A DNA stretch of 7,369 nucleotides from JAKGBX01 sp965366835 (GTDB lineage Bacteria > Pseudomonadota > Alphaproteobacteria > Rhodobacterales > Rhodobacteraceae), in NCBI GenBank assembly GCA_965366835.1, contig CBDUGF010000151.1, forward strand, positions 1 through 7,369, given 5' to 3'. The notes under the pieces were generated by a model. It did not search any database and was not told the origin of the DNA. It saw nothing but the letters and a program-made list of their open reading frames with translations. This document shows, piece by piece, positions 1 through 5,271 of the stretch (position 1 is its first letter; each line of letters opens with the position of its first letter). The position numbers and the translations under genes were made by a program.

Positions 1-1473
1 GCCAACAAGACCATCGGCCAGGGCGGCTTCCAGGAAGTCGAGCAGATGAAGCTGTTCGAGGACATGGTGGCCTACCAGGAAGAGGTCCGCGATCCGTCTC
101 GCGTCGCCGAAGTGCTTGCCCGCGTGATCGCCCAGGCCAAGCGCGCCTCAGCCCCGGCCCAGATCAACATCCCGCGTGACTACTGGACCCAAGTCATCGA
201 CATCGAGCTGCCCGAAACGGTCGAGTTCGAGCGCCCCTCGGGCGGGCGCAAGGCCGTCGCCATGGCCGCCGAAATGATGTCGCAGGCCAAGAGCCCAGTC
301 ATCCTCAACGGCGCCGGCGTCGTGCTCTCCAAGGGTGGTATCGACGCCTCGATCGCCCTGGCCGAGCGGCTCGATGCGCCTGTCTGTGTCGGCTATCAGC
401 ACAATGATGCCTTCCCCGGCGCGCACCCGCTCTTTGCCGGTCCGCTGGGCTACAATGGCTCCAAGGCCGCGATGGAGCTGATCCGCGACACCGACGTGGT
501 GCTCTGTCTCGGCACCCGGCTCAACCCGTTTTCAACGCTGCCCGGCTATGGCATCGACTATTGGCCGGCGAATGCGAAAATCATCCAGGTCGATATCAAC
601 CCCGACCGCATCGGCCTGACCAAGAAGGTCTCGATCGGTATCGTCGGTGACGCCGCAAAGGTCGCCAAGGGTATCCTCGGCCTGCTGTCGGACAATGCCG
701 GCGACGCGGGCCGCGAGGCTCGAAAAGCCGCCATCGCCAAGGCCAAGACGACCTGGGCCCAGCAGCTCGCCGGCATGGATCATGAAGACGACGATCCCGG
801 CACCACCTGGAATCAGCGCGCCCGCGCCGACAAGCCCGACTGGATGAGCCCGCGCATGGCCTGGCGCGCGATCCAGAGCGCCCTGCCGCGCGAGGCGATC
901 ATCAGCAGCGATATCGGCAACAACTGCGCCATCGGCAATGCCTATCCGTCCTTCGATGAGGGCCGCAAATATCTCGCTCCCGGCCTGTTCGGCCCCTGTG
1001 GCTATGGCCTTCCGGCGGTCGTCGGCGCCAAGATCGGCTGCCCGGATGTGCCGGTGGTCGGCTTCTCCGGCGATGGCGCCTTCGGCATCGCGGTCAACGA
1101 ATTGACCGCCATTGGCCGCGAAGAGTGGCCCGCGATCACCCAGATCGTGTTCCGCAACTATCAATGGGGCGCCGAGAAGCGCAATTCGACCCTCTGGTTC
1201 GATGACAATTTCGTCGGCACCGAGCTCGACGAGCAGGTCTCCTATGCCGGCATCGCATCGGCCTGCGGTCTCAAGGGCGTGGTGGCGCGCACCATGGAAG
1301 AACTGACCGCCGCGCTCGACCAGGCGATCAAGGATCAGAAGGCGGGCAAGACCACGCTGATCGAGGCGATGATCAACCAGGAACTGGGCGAACCATTCCG
1401 CCGCGACGCGATGAAAAAGCCGATCTCCGTGGCCGGGATCGACACCGCCGACATGGCGGAGCAGCAGGTCTGA
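1..1473 (+). CDS. xsc: Sulfoacetaldehyde acetyltransferase (Xsc), 5' end outside window
   Basis: This thiamine-diphosphate enzyme (EC 2.3.3.15) converts sulfoacetaldehyde and phosphate to sulfite and acetyl phosphate, the desulfonation step of taurine and other C2-sulfonate breakdown in the cytoplasm. The frame is open from base 1, so 490 residues are visible; about 100 N-terminal residues, including the thiamine-activating glutamate of the PYR domain, lie to the left (full-length Xsc is about 590 aa). The central domain is around visible residues 95-230 and the C-terminal PP domain follows. The diphosphate/Mg motif starts with GDG at visible residues 357-359 and, 26 residues later, has Asn386 in FRNYQWGAEKRN, a stretch I associate with Xsc rather than acetolactate synthase. 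Internal Met codons such as that at base 46 are not the start. A hairpin follows 9 bp after the TGA stop. Family assignment is confident; the actual substrate is inferred from the family and from pta nearby. Confidence 0.95.
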   Translation, partial: ANKTIGQGGFQEVEQMKLFEDMVAYQEEVRDPSRVAEVLARVIAQAKRASAPAQINIPRDYWTQVIDIELPETVEFERPSGGRKAVAMAAEMMSQAKSPVILNGAGVVLSKGGIDASIALAERLDAPVCVGYQHNDAFPGAHPLFAGPLGYNGSKAAMELIRDTDVVLCLGTRLNPFSTLPGYGIDYWPANAKIIQVDINPDRIGLTKKVSIGIVGDAAKVAKGILGLLSDNAGDAGREARKAAIAKAKTTWAQQLAGMDHEDDDPGTTWNQRARADKPDWMSPRMAWRAIQSALPREAIISSDIGNNCAIGNAYPSFDEGRKYLAPGLFGPCGYGLPAVVGAKIGCPDVPVVGFSGDGAFGIAVNELTAIGREEWPAITQIVFRNYQWGAEKRNSTLWFDDNFVGTELDEQVSYAGIASACGLKGVVARTMEELTAALDQAIKDQKAGKTTLIEAMINQELGEPFRRDAMKKPISVAGIDTADMAEQQV

Positions 1474-1482
1474 TCCATGCAC

Positions 1483-1527
1483 AGCCCCGGCGATACCGGC
1501 CGTCTTGCGGCTCTCACCGCCGGGGCT
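1483..1527 (+). terminator. Hairpin terminator after xsc (may act both ways)
   Basis: A perfect 10-bp inverted repeat, AGCCCCGGCG (1483-1492) and CGCCGGGGCT (1518-1527), encloses a 25-nt loop that holds a second 4-bp stem (GCCG 1499-1502 with CGGC 1508-1511). It begins 9 bp after the xsc stop and is followed by the pyrimidine-rich TCTCCTGAC rather than a clean T-run. It sits between two convergent genes, so it could also stop transcription of the minus-strand gene ending at 1594. Confidence 0.6.
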
Positions 1528-1593
1528 TCTCCTGACATGATCGCGGCCCTAGAGGCCACGCGCCGCAACAGGGCGCCCAACCGGCTTGCGCCG

Positions 1594-2079
1594 CTATTGC
1601 CGGATCATCTCGATGAACTTCTGATGGTTGGTATCCATCTGCTGCATCCGCGCGTTGAAATTGGCCGTATTCTGCGCCCCGAAATTATGGATCTGCTGCA
1701 TTCGTTGCTCGTGGGTCAGCCCCATGCCGTCGGTCGGCTGGCCGTATTGCTGCATCAAGCGGCCCTGGTTCGCCGCATATTGCACCTGGGTATGGGCGTC
1801 CCTCAATTGCCACAGGTTCTGCTGGTAAAAGCCGCAAGCCTGCTGATTGCCCATCCGGCAATCATAGCCCGCGCTCAGCATCATGTGCGCCTGCTGCTGA
1901 AACATCGGAATGGCATTGCACGCCGGCCCATTGCCCATGTTGCAGCCCTGCCCCAGCACGGTGATGATTTCGTTGATCGCCTGCACCACCTGCGGGTCGG
2001 CGGTGGCATAATAGTGATCCGCCGCCACCGGCCCGGAAAGCCCGAACGCCACGGCAATCGCCCCAAGAATTCTTTTCAC
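1594..2079 (-). CDS. Small secreted/periplasmic protein with paired CxMGNxxAC motifs, unknown function
   Basis: I do not recognise the family. The chosen start is GTG at 2079: a strong GGGGAGG sits 8 nt upstream, and the first 20 residues then form a clean Sec signal peptide (KR, hydrophobic core ILGAIAVAFGL, predicted cleavage after V-A-A20 before DHYY). A longer in-frame start near 2298 would run into pta and add arginine-rich sequence typical of out-of-frame GC-rich DNA. The product is 161 aa, about 141 after cleavage. The mature part has four cysteines in two similar blocks, C46NMGNGPAC54 and C74RMGNQQAC82, 28 residues apart, suggesting an internal duplication with two disulfides or a metal site. 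The C-terminal half (about 85-161) is hydrophilic, likely helical, and rich in Gln, Met and Asn (11 Met and 6 His in the mature protein). It lies 83 bp downstream of pta on the same strand and converges on xsc. Export is well supported; function is open. Confidence 0.8.
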   Translation of the reverse strand: MKRILGAIAVAFGLSGPVAADHYYATADPQVVQAINEIITVLGQGCNMGNGPACNAIPMFQQQAHMMLSAGYDCRMGNQQACGFYQQNLWQLRDAHTQVQYAANQGRLMQQYGQPTDGMGLTHEQRMQQIHNFGAQNTANFNARMQQMDTNHQKFIEMIRQ

Positions 2080-2087
2080 AATCGTTT

Positions 2088-2094
2088 CCTCCCC
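2088..2094 (-). promoter_or_regulatory. Ribosome binding site that fixes the GTG start at 2079
   Basis: Read on the minus strand this is GGGGAGG, 8 nt ahead of the GTG codon. It is the strongest Shine-Dalgarno match in the region and is the reason for preferring the non-ATG start that yields a signal peptide. Confidence 0.7.
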
Positions 2095-2110
2095 AAAACA
2101 GACTGCGCCC

Positions 2111-2140
2111 ATCATACTGCACGACCCGCGTCGACACCAA
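2111..2140 (-). promoter_or_regulatory. Candidate sigma-70 promoter for the secreted protein gene
   Basis: On the minus strand TATGAT (2111-2116, five of six matches to TATAAT) is preceded after 18 bp by TTGGTG (2135-2140, only the TTG matching). Transcription would start near 2104, giving a leader of about 25 nt that contains the ribosome binding site. The -10 is good and the -35 poor. If real, the gene can be expressed separately from pta. Confidence 0.35.
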
Positions 2141-2162
2141 ACCCGAAAATCAGCGCGCAAGC

Positions 2163-3014
2163 TCACGCCATCGCGGCGGTCACGGCGCAGGCATCGACGA
2201 TATCCGCCACGCTCGCGCCCCGGCTCAGGTCGCAGACCGGGCGCCGGAATCCTTGCAGGAACGGCCCCAGAGCCTGCGCCCCGGCCAGTTCCTGGCACAG
2301 CTTGTATGCGATGTTGCCGGCATCGAGATCGGGAAAGATCAGCACGTTGGCATCGCCGCCGCCGATCCCCTTCTTCGCCGCAATGCCTGCATTCAGCGCC
2401 GCATCCGCCTGCACCGGCCCGGCAAAACCGGAAAGCTCCGCCGCCGCGCGCACGCGCTCAACGCTGGTCCCCGCCCCGCTGGTCCCGGTGGAATATGACA
2501 GCATCGCCACCCGCGCCTGCCCCAGCAAGGCCGCCGCCGACCCCGCCGACGCCCGCGCGATATCGGCCAGCGCGGCCGCGTCGGGGCTTACATTCACGGC
2601 GCAATCGGCAAACACCATCTCGCGCCCGTCGGCAAACAACATCACGAAAAACGACGATGGCGTCGCCACCCCTTCGGCCAGCCCGATACACATGCCCGCC
2701 GCCTCGATCAGGCGGCGCGTCGGGCTGTCGGCCCCGGCCACCATCGCATCGGCCTCCCCCGCGGCCACCATCGCCGCCGCCTGGTACAAGGGCTTGCCGA
2801 GCAAGCGCCGCGCCATCGCCTCCTTCATCCCCCGCGCCGCCACCAGCGCCGCCACCTGCGCCTCGCTGACCGCCCCCAGCTCTAGCGGCACACAGAGTTC
2901 CTCCGCCGCCAGCCGCTCCACGGCCCCTGCCACGCGCGGCTCGCCCAGCTCGGGAAACACAACGCGCGCCTTTCGGCGCCGCGCCGCCTCATATACCTTG
3001 TCCATGAATGCCAT
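2163..3014 (-). CDS. pta: Phosphate acetyltransferase (Pta), short divergent form
   Basis: This enzyme moves the acetyl group of acetyl phosphate to CoA (EC 2.3.1.8), supplying acetyl-CoA from the Xsc product. At 283 aa it is shorter than the usual 320-330 aa of single-domain Pta; the shortening is in the N-terminal half, before GEADAMVAGA (86-95). Family landmarks are SSFFVM (120-125), FADCAVN (135-141), ANVLIFPDLDAGN (222-234), GPFLQGF (250-256) and DLSRGASVADI (262-272). The last holds Ser264, Arg265 and Asp271, matching in spacing Ser309, Arg310 and Asp316 of the Methanosarcina thermophila enzyme. An oddity is GPVQADAA (199-206) where many Pta proteins have GELQ/GEMQ followed by DAA. ATG at 3014 has GGAGG 5 nt upstream; Met4 is a weaker alternative. 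The gene is divergent from citrate synthase with 33 bp between starts and lies opposite to xsc. Assignment as Pta is confident; use in sulfonate degradation is inferred from xsc. Confidence 0.9.
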   Translation of the reverse strand: MAFMDKVYEAARRRKARVVFPELGEPRVAGAVERLAAEELCVPLELGAVSEAQVAALVAARGMKEAMARRLLGKPLYQAAAMVAAGEADAMVAGADSPTRRLIEAAGMCIGLAEGVATPSSFFVMLFADGREMVFADCAVNVSPDAAALADIARASAGSAAALLGQARVAMLSYSTGTSGAGTSVERVRAAAELSGFAGPVQADAALNAGIAAKKGIGGGDANVLIFPDLDAGNIAYKLCQELAGAQALGPFLQGFRRPVCDLSRGASVADIVDACAVTAAMA

Positions 3015-3047
3015 ATCTGCCTCCGCCGCCCCTGAAAGGAGCCTCTA
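3015..3047. promoter_or_regulatory. 33-bp divergent gap between pta and citrate synthase starts
   Basis: The gap contains GGAGG for pta (minus strand) and AAGGAG for citrate synthase (plus strand), both well placed, and no room for two promoters. The only pta promoter candidate I can find is weak: TTGATC at 3065-3070 and TAGAGG at 3042-3047 (minus strand, 17-bp spacer), which lies mostly over the citrate synthase start. No convincing plus-strand promoter was found. Transcription signals for each gene probably lie inside the other's coding sequence. Confidence 0.5.
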
Positions 3048-4181
3048 ATGAGCGAACCCGTCAAGATCAACCGCGGCCTCAAGGGCATTTACTTCGAACG
3101 TTCCGGCGTTTCCGATATCGACGGCGCCAAGGGCGAGCTTTCCTATCGCGGCTATTCGATCCATGATCTCGCAGCCCACTCGACGTTTGAAGAGGTCGCC
3201 TATCTGCTGATCCATGGCGAGCTGCCGACCGAGGCCCAGCTCTCCGCCTTCGACGCCGACCTGAAGGCCGCGCGCACCCTGCCCGAGGAAATCCTCTCCA
3301 TCCTGCACGCGATTCAGGATGGCCACCCGATGGATGTGCTGCGCACCGCCGTCTCCGCCCTCGCCGCGCTCGAGCCCGACAGCGTCGAGACCGGAGAGGA
3401 GGCGTTCATCCGCAATGGTGTCCGCCTCACCTCGCAGGTGCCGATGATCGTCGCCGCTCATCACGCCATCCGCCGTGGCCTGCCCCCCATCGCGCCCGAC
3501 CGTTCGCTCAGCCACGCCGCCAACTGGCTGTGGATGCTCAAGGGCGAAAAGCCCTCCGACGATGCCGCCCGGCTGGCCGATGTCGATTTCATCCTGCATG
3601 CCGAGCATGGCAGTAACGCCTCGTCCTTCGCCGCCCGCGTCACCATCGGCACCGAGGCCAACCTGCACGGCGCCATCGTCACCGCGCTCAGTACGCTGGC
3701 CGGCCCGGCCCATGGCGGCGCCGCCGAGGACGTGATGAAGATGGTGCAGGAGATCGGTACGCCGGAGAACGCCGCCGCTTACGTAAAGGCCAAGCGCGCC
3801 AACCGCGAAGCGGTCACCGGCTTCGGCCACCGCGTCTATCGCGCCGAAGACCCGCGCGCGCGCCACATGCGCGATGGCGTCAGGAAACTCGGCCAGGAAA
3901 TGGGCGCGCCGCAGTGGTATGAAATCCTGCAAGCGGTGGTCGAGGCGATGCAGCCCTATGCCCGCCATGGCCTCAACGTGAATGTCGATTTCTACTCCGG
4001 CGTGATCTACCAGCTGCACGGCATCCCGATGGATCTCTACGTGCCGATCTTCGCCATCGGGCGCATGCCCGGCTGGGTGATCCAGTGCATCGAGCAACAG
4101 CGCGGCAATATCCTGATCCGCCCGCTCACGCTCTACAACGGCCCCGATCCGCGCCCCTATGTCCCAATCAGCCGGCGCTGA
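3048..4181 (+). CDS. Citrate synthase, short bacterial type (citrate or 2-methylcitrate synthase)
   Basis: It condenses acetyl-CoA with oxaloacetate to citrate; members of this short subgroup (about 370-380 aa; here 377) may also or instead use propionyl-CoA to make 2-methylcitrate, and sequence reading alone does not decide which. The N-terminus INRGLKGIYFERSGVSDIDG is typical of the short type, not the roughly 430-aa GltA type. Active-site positions are in place: His187 in EHGSNASSFAARV, His222 in GPAHGGA, His261 in GFGHRVY and Asp314 in NVDFYSG; the last three correspond to His274, His320 and Asp375 of pig citrate synthase. ATG at 3048 has AAGGAG 7 nt upstream. The gene stands alone on the plus strand, divergent from pta and convergent with the DUF1523 gene, with a strong hairpin downstream. 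No TCA-cycle or methylcitrate-cycle gene (prpB, acnD) adjoins it. Next to xsc and pta it could draw off acetyl-CoA from sulfonate breakdown, but this is inference. Confidence 0.93.
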   Translation: MSEPVKINRGLKGIYFERSGVSDIDGAKGELSYRGYSIHDLAAHSTFEEVAYLLIHGELPTEAQLSAFDADLKAARTLPEEILSILHAIQDGHPMDVLRTAVSALAALEPDSVETGEEAFIRNGVRLTSQVPMIVAAHHAIRRGLPPIAPDRSLSHAANWLWMLKGEKPSDDAARLADVDFILHAEHGSNASSFAARVTIGTEANLHGAIVTALSTLAGPAHGGAAEDVMKMVQEIGTPENAAAYVKAKRANREAVTGFGHRVYRAEDPRARHMRDGVRKLGQEMGAPQWYEILQAVVEAMQPYARHGLNVNVDFYSGVIYQLHGIPMDLYVPIFAIGRMPGWVIQCIEQQRGNILIRPLTLYNGPDPRPYVPISRR

Positions 4182-4210
4182 CGCCGCAGGTCCGCCCCCG
4201 GCTTTTTCTT
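4170..4210 (+). terminator. Weak intrinsic terminator candidate at the citrate synthase stop
   Basis: AGCCGG (4170-4175) pairs with CCGGCT (4198-4203) across a 22-nt loop, and the right arm runs directly into TTTTTCTT. The T-run is the best in the region, but the stem is only 6 bp and overlaps the last codons. The longer hairpin at 4272 is the stronger candidate. Confidence 0.3.
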
Positions 4211-4271
4211 GGCTCAAATACTCACTTCGCCAACGCCCGCAATCCGGTGCTCGCCGCGGTTGTCCGGAGGT

Positions 4272-4318
4272 GGGCGCATTCAGGCCGCGGGGTGGGTGGG
4301 CGCGGCCTGAATGCGCCC
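4272..4318. terminator. Perfect 18-bp inverted repeat, terminator between convergent genes
   Basis: The arms GGGCGCATTCAGGCCGCG (4272-4289) and its exact complement (4301-4318) flank an 11-nt loop, GGGTGGGTGGG. On the plus strand the stem is followed by CTATTTCTT, a usable T-rich tail, so it should end citrate synthase transcription. The right arm abuts the TAG stop of the minus-strand DUF1523 gene (4319-4321) with no spacer, so it would also form right after that stop. No T-run follows on the minus strand. It shares two sequence words with the repeat at 6642-6708. Confidence 0.8.
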
Positions 4319-4981
4319 CTATTTCTTGCCCCGCCATGTGTCCAGCCATCGCGAAACCGCGCCGCGCCGCTCGGTCACGCTCTCGTGCACATCCTCCCAG
4401 GCCGGGTCGATCGAGCGCTCGCGAAATTGCCGCCACATCCCGCGCGCCAGGAAAAAGGCAAAGATCACGAAAACGAAAAAGAAGATGTTGAACCACGGGA
4501 TCACGGTCACATCCGGCCCCTCCACCTTCTTGATCCCGATCGCGTTGGGAAAGATCGTCAGGTATTTGTTGCGCCAGCCATAGTGGGTGATCACCACCCA
4601 TTGATTGGGGCCCATGGATTGAACGCTCGCCGCATTGGCCTCGGCCTGCAAGTCCGATGAGTCGAATTTGAAATAGGGCGGCCAGATCCAGCCCGTATCC
4701 TCGTTGCGATAGACCATCACCTTCACGCTTTCGCGCTGCCCGAACCCCAGGAACCAGGTCTTGCGGATCTCGGTGTTGATCAGCCGCAGATCGCGGGTCG
4801 AGAGTTCCGCCGCGCCGCTGTCGGCCTGGGCATAGAACAGCCGGTTCAGCCCGGTGAAATCCGCCCGGATCACCTCGGTCGAGGTCACACGTCCGACATC
4901 ATGCTGCGGCAGCACGTAATGCAAGATGCTGAACACGACGAGAAAGATCGCGATCTTGATGGCAGTCCAGATGCGGCGCAT
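4319..4981 (-). CDS. DUF1523 family membrane protein
   Basis: Function is unknown. The 220-aa product matches my recollection of the DUF1523 family common in Rhodobacteraceae. A hydrophobic helix at residues 4-24 (IWTAIKIAIFLVVFSIL) is followed by an extracytoplasmic-looking domain and a second membrane helix at about 161-179 (IPWFNIFFFVFVIFAFFLAR), then a basic tail ending RGKK. With both spans in the membrane, the central domain of about 135 residues most likely faces the periplasm and the tail the cytoplasm. Conserved-looking blocks are YRNEDTGWIWPPYFKFD (91-107) and THYGWRNKYLTIFPNA (132-147), rich in aromatic residues. ATG at 4981 has AAGGAGG 4 nt upstream; that site overlaps the end of the preceding gene, 10 bp away. 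It is the last gene of a three-gene minus-strand operon and its stop touches a hairpin terminator. Gene and family call are firm; no activity can be proposed from sequence. Confidence 0.88.
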   Translation of the reverse strand: MRRIWTAIKIAIFLVVFSILHYVLPQHDVGRVTSTEVIRADFTGLNRLFYAQADSGAAELSTRDLRLINTEIRKTWFLGFGQRESVKVMVYRNEDTGWIWPPYFKFDSSDLQAEANAASVQSMGPNQWVVITHYGWRNKYLTIFPNAIGIKKVEGPDVTVIPWFNIFFFVFVIFAFFLARGMWRQFRERSIDPAWEDVHESVTERRGAVSRWLDTWRGKK

Positions 4982-4991
4982 GTCGCCTCCT

Positions 4992-5267
4992 TCAGTAATA
5001 GGTCGTCAGAATATGGATCGCGATCACAAGAACCGTCGGCACCACATAGACCAGCAGCAACAGCTTGGGCCGGATTGAACGGTCATACTTCTCCATGCCG
5101 GCCTCGATGAACGCCGCGCGCTCTGCGGTATTCCCGGTGTCGCCATGCTCCGCCGCCCAGCGGTCCTCCAGCTTCTCGCGCCGGATCGAACGCGAATAGA
5201 TCGCGATCAGGAAATACACGATCGTCAGGCCAATCGCCCCGAAGAATATCAGCCGGACCAAACTCAT
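4992..5267 (-). CDS. Small two-span membrane protein, unknown function
   Basis: The 91-aa product has two hydrophobic segments, about residues 5-24 (RLIFFGAIGLTIVYFLIAIY) and 69-88 (LLLLVYVVPTVLVIAIHI), joined by a highly charged loop of about 45 residues with SRSIRREKLEDRW near its start and MEKYDRSIRPK at its end. The basic loop ends suggest by the positive-inside rule that the loop is cytoplasmic. There is no signal-peptide cleavage site and no recognised domain. The start at 5267 is chosen because GGGGGAG lies 8 nt upstream; an in-frame ATG at 5303 would overlap the upstream gene by 32 bp with no good ribosome site. It begins 4 bp after the stop of the 448-aa gene and ends 10 bp before the DUF1523 gene, so the three are almost certainly co-transcribed. 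It may form part of a membrane complex with the DUF1523 protein, but that rests on position only. Confidence 0.82.
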   Translation of the reverse strand: MSLVRLIFFGAIGLTIVYFLIAIYSRSIRREKLEDRWAAEHGDTGNTAERAAFIEAGMEKYDRSIRPKLLLLVYVVPTVLVIAIHILTTYY

Positions 5268-5271
5268 CGTC

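Noticed and set aside
532..1482. Minus-strand open frame (316 codons) inside xsc
   Set aside because: It is fully contained opposite xsc, with composition typical of an antisense GC-rich frame and no motif.
1582..1593. 4-bp stem with a GCAA (GNRA-type) tetraloop right after the stop of the secreted-protein gene
   Set aside because: CGGC/GCCG stems this short occur often by chance in such GC-rich DNA, and there is no T-run. It is not strong enough to call a terminator.
2080..2298. N-terminal extension of the secreted protein to an ATG at 2298
   Set aside because: The extension overlaps the 3' end of pta, is arginine-rich and of low complexity, and would bury the signal peptide. The GTG at 2079 has a strong ribosome site.
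1477..3048. Long plus-strand open frame (523 codons) from just after xsc to the citrate synthase start
   Set aside because: It lies antisense to both the secreted-protein gene and pta, its translation is rich in Ala, Arg, Pro and Ser, it has no recognisable domain and no suitable ribosome site. It is typical of the opposite strand of GC-rich genes.
4272..4300. G-quadruplex in the GGGGTGGGTGGG loop
   Set aside because: Only three close G-runs are present; the fourth (4272-4274) is separated by about 14 nt and is tied up in the perfect stem, so the hairpin is the simpler reading.
3045..4601. Minus-strand open frame (518 codons) across citrate synthase and into the DUF1523 gene
   Set aside because: It is antisense to a gene with intact catalytic residues, crosses the terminator hairpin, and is of low complexity (Gly, Asp, Arg, Ala).
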